A stretch of 20,393 nucleotides of DNA. It comes from Saprospirales bacterium. Its GTDB lineage: Bacteria > Bacteroidota > Bacteroidia > Chitinophagales > Saprospiraceae. Both the position numbers and the translations under genes were made by a program. This document shows positions 7,459-16,156 of the stretch, piece after piece; position 1 is the stretch's first letter, and each line of letters begins with the position of its first letter. A model generated the notes under the pieces. It did not search any database. It had not been told where the DNA came from and saw only the letters and a list, made by a program, of their open reading frames with translations. The stretch is from NCBI GenBank assembly GCA_003448025.1, contig DLXL01000188.1:1-20393 (forward strand). The letters are read 5' to 3'.

Positions 7459-8232
7459 ATGTTATTATTTGGCTTGACCTTCCTTATACTAATCGCATTG
7501 TTTCTCATTTGGATGATTGTTCAACAAAGGGGAAAATTAAACCTACAAGCCAGACAGCTTGGAGAAAATGCCAGGGAATTGAAACATCAGCATGACCTTT
7601 GGGAAGGGAATTTGCTTGCACAGGAAAATGAACGTCAACGTATTGCAGCTCAGTTGCACGACGATGTATGCACCAAATTGGGTGTTTTGCATCTCACATT
7701 TCATCGTTTACGCCGTATGTCGCCAGATCAGGAAGAATATGCAGAAATGTGCACCGAAATCAATGATTTGATCGGTGAAACGCTGGGGATTACCCGGAAA
7801 ATTTCTCATGATCTGGTTCCGCCGACGCTCGAAGGATTTGGTCTGATTGAGGCGCTGGAAGAACTATGCGAACAGATCAGAAATACCGGAACAGCTGATG
7901 TCCGTTTACAACATAATCTTGGAAGAAATGACCTTGGAGATGTTAACACAGAGTTGAATCTTTTCAGGATCGTCCAGGAGTTGACCAATAATACCCTTAA
8001 GCACGCAGAGGCTAGCTTCATTACCATTGAGCTTCAAAAAGAGGAAGGTGTTGTCCTTTTTAATTATTGTGATAATGGAATAGGCTATGACCAGGATAAT
8101 GAAACGGCGAAGGGGTTGGGATTAAAAAATATATTTAACCGGGCCAGAATGATCGGAGCCAAAGTTGAAATCAGTACAGCTCCTGATCAGGGCTTTGAAA
8201 TTCGATTTGCCATTCCTGTTTCCAAGGATTAA
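7459..8232 (+). CDS. Sensor histidine kinase, HisKA_3 type
   Basis: The product has 257 residues from the ATG at 7459. Residues 2-20 form one membrane segment, followed by a charged helical linker at about 24-60 that is probably a coiled coil. The HisKA_3 dimerisation domain has phospho-acceptor His67 in ENERQRIAAQLHDDVCTKLG. The HATPase_c domain has the N-box IVQELTNNTLKHA near 171-183, DNGIG at 205-209 and GLGL at 219-222. This is the NarX/DesK/LytS-like kinase class that pairs with NarL-type regulators, and one is encoded 13 bp downstream. There is no periplasmic or PAS-like sensor domain, so the input may come through the membrane or a partner. The residue at His+5, usually Gln in HDxxxQ, is Thr. 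An in-frame TTG at 7423 would add 12 residues, but the ATG gives a normal N-terminus. Confidence 0.92.
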   Translation: MLLFGLTFLILIALFLIWMIVQQRGKLNLQARQLGENARELKHQHDLWEGNLLAQENERQRIAAQLHDDVCTKLGVLHLTFHRLRRMSPDQEEYAEMCTEINDLIGETLGITRKISHDLVPPTLEGFGLIEALEELCEQIRNTGTADVRLQHNLGRNDLGDVNTELNLFRIVQELTNNTLKHAEASFITIELQKEEGVVLFNYCDNGIGYDQDNETAKGLGLKNIFNRARMIGAKVEISTAPDQGFEIRFAIPVSKD

Positions 8233-8245
8233 CTGAGTAAAACAA

Positions 8246-8917
8246 ATGACTAAGATACCTAAAATTTTAATAGCCATTGCCGATGATGAGGCTCTGTTTC
8301 GGAAAGGCATGCGATTGATTCTGGAAGACTATCCGGATATGGAGGTTATGCTGGAGGCCGAGAATGGGGAATCCTTACTGCAAAACATTCGGCAATCTGC
8401 AGAGCTGCCGGATGTACTCTTGCTGGATTTGAAAATGCCTGGAATGACCGGGATTGAAGCGGCGGAAATTATTCGGCAGGAATTTCCTTCCATATCTATC
8501 GTGGTGGTATCTTCCCATATATCCAAAGCATTCATTTTGAACATGATAGAAATCGGTGCGGCCGCATATCTTGGAAAAAATGCCGATCCCGATGAGGTGG
8601 TGGAAACGATTCGTATGGTTTGTGAAAAAGGCTTCTTTTATAATCAAATGGTGATGGAGGTCATACGTGATAATATGACTGGCAGAAATCCAATCAAACC
8701 TCAAAGAAGTTTTGATGTAGAATTAACTATCAGAGAAAAAGAGGTGCTTCAATTGATTTGTCAGGAATTGACCACTCAGGAAATCGGAGAAAAGTTGTTT
8801 ATCAGTAACCGAACGGTTGAAGGTCACCGGAATAACATGTTAGCAAAGCTTGGATGTCGGAATACCGCAGGCCTGGTGGTGTATGCCATCCGAAATGGCC
8901 TGGTTGAATTAAAATAA
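8246..8917 (+). CDS. NarL/LuxR-family response regulator
   Basis: The 223-residue product has a receiver domain (about 5-125) with acidic pair Asp13-Asp14, phospho-acceptor Asp61 in LLLDLKMPG, Ser89 at the switch position, aromatic Tyr108 and conserved Lys111. A LuxR-type helix-turn-helix at about 158-221 contains LTIREKEVLQLI and ISNRTVEGHRNNMLAKLG. Phosphorylation by the kinase encoded just upstream should control DNA binding and transcription. All key residues are present, so it should be functional. Target genes are not shown by the sequence. The pair lies between genes for large secreted T9SS proteins, which makes these possible but unproven targets. Confidence 0.95.
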   Translation: MTKIPKILIAIADDEALFRKGMRLILEDYPDMEVMLEAENGESLLQNIRQSAELPDVLLLDLKMPGMTGIEAAEIIRQEFPSISIVVVSSHISKAFILNMIEIGAAAYLGKNADPDEVVETIRMVCEKGFFYNQMVMEVIRDNMTGRNPIKPQRSFDVELTIREKEVLQLICQELTTQEIGEKLFISNRTVEGHRNNMLAKLGCRNTAGLVVYAIRNGLVELK

Positions 8918-8951
8918 AAAATCCCCCGATGATCTTCCAATCATCGGGGGG
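8911..8951 (-). terminator. Intrinsic terminator of the giant-protein operon
   Basis: CCCCCGATGAT (8923-8933) and ATCATCGGGGG (8940-8950) make a perfect 11-bp stem with a 6-nt loop. A further T-G pair is possible at 8922/8951. Read on the minus strand the stem is followed by a T-rich tract (reverse complement of 8911-8921), the classic terminator form for the gene ending at 8980. On the plus strand no T-tract follows, so ending of the regulator transcript here would be weaker. The regulator stop codon lies inside the tract. Confidence 0.8.
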
Positions 8952-8979
8952 ACTTCCTGTCGTATATCTATTGATGACG

Positions 8980-11900
8980 TTAATGCTGTATCAATAATCG
9001 TTTAACGGAACGTAGCGGGGCTGAGGTACATTCGAGTAAATAAAGCCCGGAAGGTACTTTTCGTACATCGAGATACATACTATTTCTGCCTTTTAAGCCA
9101 GTTCGATGTTCTTCCAGAATTAACCGTCCCGTTATATCGTGGATATTTAATCGGAACATTTGTTCATCCGGAAGTTCAAAGTCTACCCACAGTGCGCCTG
9201 ATGTCGGATTGGGATAAACATTCAGCTGAAGGGCGTCAGACTCACTGTTTGTTACGTTAACAATGCTATCTTCTTCATCTCTTACCGGACTATTCTGATT
9301 TACCGTTACTACCGAAACGCAGGTTGCTGTATTGCCGCTCCAGTCGCTTACGGTTATGACCAGATTATAAATGCCTGCCGAATTGTAAGTTTTGGCTGCA
9401 GGGAGGTACCCGGTTACAGAGCAGTTGTCAAAACTTGAATCTGCCAGTATGGATGGATAAACGGTGACGTTGCCGTTGGAACCCAGGGTTACAACAGTAT
9501 TCTTACATATCGGAGTTGGAGCAATGTTGTCTTTCACTGTAACCAATGCTGAGCAGGTTGAGGTGTTCCCGGAGGGGTCTTTTACCGTCAGCAAATTATT
9601 TACAGGAGCGCCAATATCACTGCAGTTGTAATCCGTTTGCAACAGAGATCTGGTACTAATGCTGCAGTTGTCGGTACTGCCATTGTCCAAATCAATTGCG
9701 TTTATGCTTTTCTTACCCACGTCATTCAGGAAAATCGTAATGTTTTTACACAATGCGGTTGGAGCAGTTACGTCTCTAACAGTTACCCTTGCAGTGCAGG
9801 TTCTGGTATTGCCTCCGGCATCGGTTACTGTCAATGTTACCACATTTACGCCCAGTTGATTACAGTTGAAGGTATTGGGCGCAAGGCTAAGTGTAAAACT
9901 ACAGTTATCACTGCTGCCATTGTTAATGGCACTTGGAGCTACCGTTACGGTGCCATTCGCGCCCAGATTAGCAATGGTATTTTTGCACAGTGCAACCGGC
10001 AGAATCAAATCCCGAACTGTAACAATAGCTGTGCAGGATCCAGCATTATTGCTCTGATCGCGACCGGAAAGCGTAACCGTGTTGTCGCCAATATCAGCAC
10101 AAGTGAACTGGGTTTTGCTAAGGTTAAAGACTACAATAGTACAATTGTCAAAACTTCCATTGTTCACATCTGCAACGGTAAGTGTAGCCTGACCCTGGGC
10201 ATTCAGATTTAATGTTGCATTTCGGCACAACATGGTTGGCGGGATGTTGTCTATCACTGTAACCGTTGCCTGACAGGTCGCGGTGTTGCCACTCTGGTCT
10301 GTACCGGTTAGCGTTACCGTATTTGCCCCTAAATTACTACAAGTAAAGAAGTTGGGTGTAAGGGAGAGGTTGGTCAATGTACAGTTGTCAGTACTTCCGT
10401 TGTTGATATCAGCGGTAGATACGGAAGCTGAACCGGCAGCATTCAAGGCCACCGTATGATTTTTACACATCATAGTGGGTGGAATCTGATCAACAACCGT
10501 TACTGTCGCATTACAGGAGGAGGTATTGCCATTGCCATCATTAACCGTTAGTACCACCACATTTGCCCCTAACTGACTGCAATTAAAGGTATTCGGTACC
10601 ACGGAAACCAAATTGACAACACCACAATTGTCTGATCCGCTTCCATACACGTCACTTGGCAAAACCGTCACCATCCCTGCGGCATTCAAGGCCGCTGTGA
10701 ATGGCTTACACACAACTACCGGTGGAGTAACATCTTTAAGGGTTACCGTAAACGTGCAGAATTGGGTGTTTCCGTTGCCGTCATCAGCTGTAAGCGTTAC
10801 CACCTCCACATCATTGTGACCGCTCAATACGGTACTTGCCGCCGGGCTTTGTGTCACCGTAGGATTAGGATTACAGTTATCGCTAACAGAAACCGCTGAG
10901 TAAGCGCCCAACAAACTGCTGCAGTTGGCGTCTGCATTCAAGGTTACATTTGGCGGACAAGTAATAGTAGGCTTCGTAACATCTTTCAATGTAACGGTCA
11001 GGCTACATGAAGCCGTATTACCATTTCCATCGTTGGCTGTAAGTGTAACCACCTCAAAGTCATTGTGTCCGATCAATACCGTACCTGGTACCGGACTTTG
11101 TGTAACAGTAGGATTGGCGTTACAATTATCGCTGACAGATACCGGATTGCGTACGCCAACCAAGCCAGAGCAATTGGCATCCGCATTTACTGTTGCATCC
11201 GGTGGACAAACGATAGAAGGTGGGGTAACATCCTTCAGGGTTACGGTAAAACTACAACTGTTCGAGTTTCCATTGCCATCGTTAGCCGTAAGCGTAACGG
11301 TTTCTACATCGTTGTGTCCGGTTAACACCGTGTTTGCTGCCGGACTTTGGGTAACGGTTGGGTTGGCATTGCAATTGTCGCTCACCGAAACCGGATTGTA
11401 AGTGCCTAACAAGCTGCTGCAATTAGCGTCAGCGTTAAGGGTTTGAGGTCCAGGGCAAGTGATAGTGGGTTTGGTTACATCCTTCAGGGTCACCGTGAAA
11501 TTACAAGTATTGGTATTCCCATTGCCATCGTCGGCCGTAAGTGTAACTGTTTCTACATCATTGTGTCCACTTAACACAGTACCTGCTGCCGGGCTTTGGC
11601 TGAAGCTTGGATTGGCAGCGCAGTTGTCGGCAAGTTGAGTGGGCATATAGCTGCCAAGACTGCCGTTGCAATTCGCGTCCGCTTCAATGGTAGTATTACC
11701 CGGGCAGATAATAGTGGGCGGGGTCACGTCTTTAAGTGTAACGGTAAAAGAGCAATCGCTGGAATTGCCGTTGCCATCATTAGCGGTTAAGGTCACCGTT
11801 TCTACGTCATTGTGGCCGCTCAGCGCAGTTGAAGCCAACGGACTTTGGGTAAAGCTTGGATTGACAGCGCAATTATCGCTTAATGAAGCGGGCGACCAGG

Positions 11901-14900
11901 AGCCCACAACCCCGTTACAGTTGGCGTCTGCCGCCACAGTCTGGTTGGGTGGACAACTCAGCAACGGAGGGGTAACATCTTTTAAGGTAAGGGTAAAGTT
12001 GCAGGAACTATTGTTACCATTGCCATCGTTGGCCGTAAGTGTGATGGTTTCCACATCGTTATGGCCACTCAAAATAGTATTTGCTGCCGGCGTTTGAGTC
12101 ACTGACGGAGAAGGATTGCAATTATCACTTACCGACAAGGGAGCCCAGGTGCCCACCTGTCCGCTGCACTGGCCATCTGCGGCCAGAGTTGTATTGGCCG
12201 GACAGGTAATAGTTGGAGGAATGGCATCCGCTACAGATGCTGTTACTGTGGCCGAGTTGACACATCCGTTATCATTAACGGTTACGGAATACGTGCCGCT
12301 TGCCGCCGGGGTGGCATTCGGGATAGTTGGGTTAACAGCGCCTGATGTAAAATTATTAGGCCCAACCCATGAATAGGTTACACCACTGCCACTGGGGCCA
12401 CCTGAATTCAATTGCAGGGTAGCGCCGGGGCAAACCGGACTATTGGTTGTAGGTGCAAGTGCCGGACCAAATACGCTTACATTGACCGAAGCAGTTCCTT
12501 TGCAATTCTTGGTATCTGTAACGGTTACCGTATAGATACCTGCGCCGTTCAGGAATACAATAAATGGAGTTGGGTCTTCCATATTAGAAGAATATCCGTT
12601 AGGGCCTGACCAGGAGAATGCATTATATGGAGGTGATCCAGCATTTGGGGTTGAAGTCAGGACCAATTGATTTCCTGCACAAATCGGACTATTGCTGGCA
12701 GCTGAAATGGTTGGAGCATTATTGGTTGAAATCGACAAGGTGGTTGAAGATGTTCCGGTGCACCCGGCATTGTCCGTTACTGTAACGGTGTAGGTGCCTG
12801 CATGAACCAATGCAATGTTGTTAATCTTTGGATTCTCTAAGCCAGAAGAAAAACTATTTGGTCCTGCCCAGTTGAAACTGGTATAGTTTCCGGATCCGCC
12901 GGATGGATTTGTTTTCAAATCCAGGGTTGCACCCAGGCATAGCGGGCCGTTATTGGTGGCCAAGGCAATTGGTTTTGGGTTTACTACCAGGTTAGTAGTG
13001 GCAGTAGCGGTGCAGCCTTTTGAATCGGTCACTTTTACGGTATAAATGCCCGAGGAAGCCACGGTGCCGGTAAATGGAGCAGGATCTTCGGCGGAAGCAC
13101 CAAAGAAGTCGGGGCCTGTCCAGCTAAAGGTGTAACCAGGAGTGCCTCCGGAAGGGGAGGAAGTTAACACTACCTGAGCGCCAGAGCAGATAGGGCCGTT
13201 ATTCTGTGCGGTGATGGATGGATTCGGATGAATGGTAACAGAAACACTGGCTGTTGATACACAACCCAATGCATCTGTAACACTCACGGTATAAGTACCC
13301 GCAGCCTGCATATTAGCTACAAATGGCGCCGGATCTTCTACATTGGCACTATAGTTATTCGGGCCTGCCCACGCAAAAGCAGTATAAGGTAACGCGCCGC
13401 CAATTGGAGCAGAGGTAAGGGTAATCGTTCCGCCATCACAAACTGCTCCGCTTACACTTGCCGTAATCGTTGGACATGCTACCACTGAGACGCTGGTGGT
13501 TGCAGTGCTGGTACAACCATTGCCATCTGTAAGTGTAACGCTGTAAACGCCGGCTGCTGCCATAGTGGCCGGAAAGCCTGCAGGTTGTGCATCACTAGAA
13601 CTGTAGCTGTTTGGGCCAGACCATACATAGGTGTAGCCAGATCCAGACCCGCCACTTGCAGTTGAACTCAATTGAATGGTTCCTCCCTCACTCACCGGGC
13701 TATTGCTTGAAGCGGTGATTATTGGAAGGGCATGAACAGTTACCGAGGTGGTATTGGAACCGCTACATCCGGCATTGTCCGTTACGGTAACCGAATAGGT
13801 TCCTGCAGCAGCCAGGGTGGCAATAAATGGCGCCGGGTTTTGACTGGTGGAGCCAAATCTGTTCGGACCAGCCCAAAGGAAAGTGTATCCCTGGCCAGAT
13901 CCACCGGTTGGGGTACTGTTCAACGTCAGGTTAGCGCCGGAACAAACAGGACTGTTACTTCCTGCGGTGATGGTAGGCGCCGGGTTGGAGGAAACACTAA
14001 TGCTGACCGTGCCTGAAGCAGTACAGCCAGGGGTATCTGTTACTACTACGGTGTAAGTCCCGCCAGAGTTGGCTGTTGCCGGAAAAGCTGTTGGATCTTC
14101 CAGATTGGATTGGTAATTATCTGGTCCGGTCCAGGAAAAACTTGCATAAGGCGGGGTTCCTCCTGTTGGCGTGGAGTTCAGGGTAATGTTGGAGCCCAGG
14201 CATACTACCCCTATATTACCGCTGGCGCTAATGGTTGGCGGTGGAGCTATAACTATACTTGCCGTGGCGGTGCAGGAACCCGTGCTGGTTCCGGTTACGG
14301 TGTAAGTACCCGGAGTGGTTACTGTGATTTGGGGTTGCGTAGATCCGGTACTCCAAACATAGCTTACAGCGCCGGAGGCAGTCAGGTTTACGCTTGCATT
14401 GGTACAAATCAGATTGGTGCCTCCATTGATACTTACGGCAAATGGTTCATTGGCCTGATTAGTCACCGTGACAACCAAAGTGATCACATCCGACTGATTT
14501 CCTGCATTGGTAACCTTAATGTTTACCACATATTGGTTGTTGACATCGGCATCCTGAGGGTTCTCAAAGTCCGGAGAAAAACCTGCAGCCCAACTCAGCA
14601 CACCATTTTGGGTATTGATACTGAATTTACCTGCGTCAGCGCCACCATCCAGGGCATAAGTGAGGCCGTTACCTTCGCTGTTGTTAGGGTCGGATGTTTG
14701 GGTATCATACAGTACATAACAGGCGTTTTCCTCAAAATTCACCGTTGTGGGCGAGGTAATATTAGGCCTGATATCGGTTTGAATGCTAAAAATGACCTGG
14801 TGTGTATCTCTGCGGATATCCGGATAGTCACAATCAATAGCAATGAAGTCTACCGGAAAATTGCCTGTCCAGCTTGGATCATCAATGCTTACTTGCACCA

Positions 14901-16137
14901 CATTTCCCGGACCAATACTAGGTACCAAAGGGGAAAGCTGGAGCAGATACGGATTGGAAACTGTACCAATGGAACCACCAGCCACAAAAGTCAGGTTGGA
15001 ACTTTCTTCATACAGATATTGATTGCTGGCATCATAAAACTCAAAACTGATATTTCCAGCTCCTACATTTTTCAGGCTGAGTTGATACGTCACATTGGGA
15101 GGTGTTCCAGTGGCTGTTGCCCAGGCAGCCCGTGTGCCATTTACATAGGCAGCTAATTTGGAGCCTCCGCCGGCCAGTTGAATGTCGACAAACAAGGGCC
15201 GTGCAATGATAGTCATGGGCTGATTTCCAGGCGTAATGGCTGGCCAGGCAGGATCGGGGGTAGTACCATCAAACGGATAAACCGCTAAATCGTATTCAAT
15301 ACAATCACCGTTGAAATTCAGGTAATCATCCAGATCAAAATCTGTGAAGTCATCCCCCTGGAAAATGGTCTGATCCGGAATGTCTTGCCATTCCGGCGCA
15401 CCATAATCCGGCAGCACGGTAAACCACCCTGTGATGGTATCCGCCAATTGGTTTGGTGTGTTTTCCGTGACAATAATGCGTACGGAGTCCGTTCCGATCC
15501 ATTGATTGGATACTGGCGTTACGGTCATCACCCCATTTATTAAAGTCACAGTGAGGTTTGGCCCCGGTTGTGCGCTCCAGATAACCGGATCGCCGTCCAG
15601 ACTGAACAGGTAATCATTCAGGTCTACGGACTCGAACGGTATGTTTACCAGGGTGGTGTCTGCCAACAAAGGCTCCAGTTCCGGAGGAAAATCAGCATTT
15701 GGGTCAATATTGATCCAGAAAGGCAGCTCAGATGTGCCGATAGAACCATTATGCACAAAGGTGACCTCCTCAAAAGCCGGGTAAATAGCATCATCAGGTT
15801 GGTAATACACTTTAAAGTTCACGGTTTCTCCGAAATACTGATTGGAAAAATACGTGATGAAATAATATGCATCTGCGCCGAAGAAAAGCGGTGTCGCTAC
15901 CCCTCGCAGTTCATTACCAACAAATGCACCAAGCAGATTGCCGGCCTGATTAGCCGGATTGCCCACGTAATTTACCCGGATTACGGCATTCATATTGAAT
16001 TCGTAATCAGCAGGATCTACTGACCAGTTGGGCGGTGGCTGGATGGTTGGATTGGCGTTTGCTGCGTGCACGCACAATATCAGGCATGCGAACAGATAAA
16101 ACTGAAAACGCCGTTTGGAAATATATAGCCGATTCAT
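8980..16137 (-). CDS. Giant secreted repeat protein: PKD-like, HYR repeats and T9SS sorting domain
   Basis: From the ATG at 16137 the product has 2385 residues. The first 28 are a signal peptide (basic ISKRRFQF, then LFACLILCVHAANA). In order it has: a WSVDP module at about 37-146; a cadherin/Ig-like segment with DLNDYLF; a diverged copy of the module; a cadherin-like domain (NFEENACYVLYDTQ to VTVTN); nine PKD/Ig-like repeats with C.G...L.S, GPN and GTYTVTVTD; six HYR domains (CP...C...DNC...C) of 83 residues; six shorter HYR-like repeats of 78-81 residues; and a T9SS type A tail from NVYPNPTSG to SVKRLLIQH. It is probably a surface-anchored or released adhesin or scaffold; no enzyme domain was seen. 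It starts 19 bp after the stop of the other giant protein. An ATG at 16170 would overlap that gene and spoil the signal peptide. Confidence 0.92.
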   Translation of the reverse strand: MNRLYISKRRFQFYLFACLILCVHAANANPTIQPPPNWSVDPADYEFNMNAVIRVNYVGNPANQAGNLLGAFVGNELRGVATPLFFGADAYYFITYFSNQYFGETVNFKVYYQPDDAIYPAFEEVTFVHNGSIGTSELPFWINIDPNADFPPELEPLLADTTLVNIPFESVDLNDYLFSLDGDPVIWSAQPGPNLTVTLINGVMTVTPVSNQWIGTDSVRIIVTENTPNQLADTITGWFTVLPDYGAPEWQDIPDQTIFQGDDFTDFDLDDYLNFNGDCIEYDLAVYPFDGTTPDPAWPAITPGNQPMTIIARPLFVDIQLAGGGSKLAAYVNGTRAAWATATGTPPNVTYQLSLKNVGAGNISFEFYDASNQYLYEESSNLTFVAGGSIGTVSNPYLLQLSPLVPSIGPGNVVQVSIDDPSWTGNFPVDFIAIDCDYPDIRRDTHQVIFSIQTDIRPNITSPTTVNFEENACYVLYDTQTSDPNNSEGNGLTYALDGGADAGKFSINTQNGVLSWAAGFSPDFENPQDADVNNQYVVNIKVTNAGNQSDVITLVVTVTNQANEPFAVSINGGTNLICTNASVNLTASGAVSYVWSTGSTQPQITVTTPGTYTVTGTSTGSCTATASIVIAPPPTISASGNIGVVCLGSNITLNSTPTGGTPPYASFSWTGPDNYQSNLEDPTAFPATANSGGTYTVVVTDTPGCTASGTVSISVSSNPAPTITAGSNSPVCSGANLTLNSTPTGGSGQGYTFLWAGPNRFGSTSQNPAPFIATLAAAGTYSVTVTDNAGCSGSNTTSVTVHALPIITASSNSPVSEGGTIQLSSTASGGSGSGYTYVWSGPNSYSSSDAQPAGFPATMAAAGVYSVTLTDGNGCTSTATTSVSVVACPTITASVSGAVCDGGTITLTSAPIGGALPYTAFAWAGPNNYSANVEDPAPFVANMQAAGTYTVSVTDALGCVSTASVSVTIHPNPSITAQNNGPICSGAQVVLTSSPSGGTPGYTFSWTGPDFFGASAEDPAPFTGTVASSGIYTVKVTDSKGCTATATTNLVVNPKPIALATNNGPLCLGATLDLKTNPSGGSGNYTSFNWAGPNSFSSGLENPKINNIALVHAGTYTVTVTDNAGCTGTSSTTLSISTNNAPTISAASNSPICAGNQLVLTSTPNAGSPPYNAFSWSGPNGYSSNMEDPTPFIVFLNGAGIYTVTVTDTKNCKGTASVNVSVFGPALAPTTNSPVCPGATLQLNSGGPSGSGVTYSWVGPNNFTSGAVNPTIPNATPAASGTYSVTVNDNGCVNSATVTASVADAIPPTITCPANTTLAADGQCSGQVGTWAPLSVSDNCNPSPSVTQTPAANTILSGHNDVETITLTANDGNGNNSSCNFTLTLKDVTPPLLSCPPNQTVAADANCNGVVGSWSPASLSDNCAVNPSFTQSPLASTALSGHNDVETVTLTANDGNGNSSDCSFTVTLKDVTPPTIICPGNTTIEADANCNGSLGSYMPTQLADNCAANPSFSQSPAAGTVLSGHNDVETVTLTADDGNGNTNTCNFTVTLKDVTKPTITCPGPQTLNADANCSSLLGTYNPVSVSDNCNANPTVTQSPAANTVLTGHNDVETVTLTANDGNGNSNSCSFTVTLKDVTPPSIVCPPDATVNADANCSGLVGVRNPVSVSDNCNANPTVTQSPVPGTVLIGHNDFEVVTLTANDGNGNTASCSLTVTLKDVTKPTITCPPNVTLNADANCSSLLGAYSAVSVSDNCNPNPTVTQSPAASTVLSGHNDVEVVTLTADDGNGNTQFCTFTVTLKDVTPPVVVCKPFTAALNAAGMVTVLPSDVYGSGSDNCGVVNLVSVVPNTFNCSQLGANVVVLTVNDGNGNTSSCNATVTVVDQIPPTMMCKNHTVALNAAGSASVSTADINNGSTDNCTLTNLSLTPNFFTCSNLGANTVTLTGTDQSGNTATCQATVTVIDNIPPTMLCRNATLNLNAQGQATLTVADVNNGSFDNCTIVVFNLSKTQFTCADIGDNTVTLSGRDQSNNAGSCTAIVTVRDLILPVALCKNTIANLGANGTVTVAPSAINNGSSDNCSFTLSLAPNTFNCNQLGVNVVTLTVTDAGGNTRTCTARVTVRDVTAPTALCKNITIFLNDVGKKSINAIDLDNGSTDNCSISTRSLLQTDYNCSDIGAPVNNLLTVKDPSGNTSTCSALVTVKDNIAPTPICKNTVVTLGSNGNVTVYPSILADSSFDNCSVTGYLPAAKTYNSAGIYNLVITVSDWSGNTATCVSVVTVNQNSPVRDEEDSIVNVTNSESDALQLNVYPNPTSGALWVDFELPDEQMFRLNIHDITGRLILEEHRTGLKGRNSMYLDVRKVPSGLYLLECTSAPLRSVKRLLIQH
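9292..10728 (-). repeat. Six short HYR-like repeats (about 240 bp each) inside the giant gene
   Basis: Six units of 81, 80, 80, 79, 81 and 78 codons follow each other without linkers. Each opens with a form of [TI]xPxxxCKN, has DNC in the middle and closes with T[CA]xAxVTVxD. The last unit lacks the central FNC cysteine (it has TYNSAGIYN). The units are related to the preceding long HYR units but shorter and more diverged. Confidence 0.85.
10729..12222 (-). repeat. Six HYR repeats of exactly 249 bp
   Basis: Six tandem units of 83 codons fill this block exactly (6 x 249 = 1494 bp). Each has the pattern PPxxxCPxxxTxxADxxC, then SDNC, LSGHND[VF]E, LTA[ND]DGNGN and C-F-TVTLKDV, with four Cys per unit. 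The first unit starts IPPTITC and the sixth ends before TPPVVVC. The minus-strand codons for HND recur every 249 bp (for example at 10813, 11062 and about 11310). Confidence 0.92.
12223..14430 (-). repeat. Nine PKD/Ig-like repeats inside the giant gene
   Basis: One shorter unit (starting INGGTNLIC) and eight full units of roughly 80-87 codons lie in tandem. The shared pattern is NxPxCxGxxLxLxSxPxGG, then W-x-GPNxxxS, a DPxPF-like stretch and AGTYTVTVTDxxGC. One unit (SPVSEGGTIQ) has lost the first cysteine. These are Ig-fold PKD-like modules typical of Bacteroidota surface proteins. Confidence 0.85.
14935..15252 (-). other. Shared module, copy B (diverged), in the 2385-residue protein
   Basis: This segment encodes PAWPAITPGNQPMTIIARP through SIGTVSNPYLLQL. 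It keeps the trace W..I.P....MTI..R, the LAAYVNG centre, the FEFYDAS strand and the GSIGT..NP end of the module seen at 15704-16029, but it has lost the VDP start. It follows directly on a cadherin-like segment ending DCIEYDLAVYPFDG. Confidence 0.6.
15704..16029 (-). other. Shared WSVDP module, copy A, at the N-terminus of the 2385-residue protein
   Basis: It encodes NWSVDPADYEFNMNAVIRV, then LLGAFVGNELRGVATP, YYFITYFSNQYFGETVNFKV and a GSIGTSELPFWI end. The same order of motifs occurs in the operon partner at 16454-16783 (FWTVDPTQFEHSMTLIG, LGAFANAQVRG, YLFFLTVYANSAGEQIRYQL, GSIDAPLPF). The function is unknown; it is probably a beta-sandwich. Confidence 0.75.
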
Positions 16138-16156
16138 TGTTGTTAAGTTTAAGGTC

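Noticed and set aside
9637..10212. Open plus-strand frames across the giant genes, for example 9637-10212, 10925-11401 and 14110-15156.
   Set aside because: They are antisense to long minus-strand genes with clear domains, follow the repeat period, and contain no recognisable protein features.
10729..12222. The regular 249-bp repeats as a CRISPR or satellite array.
   Set aside because: The units are coding in one continuous frame, have no short repeat/spacer structure, and encode HYR domains.
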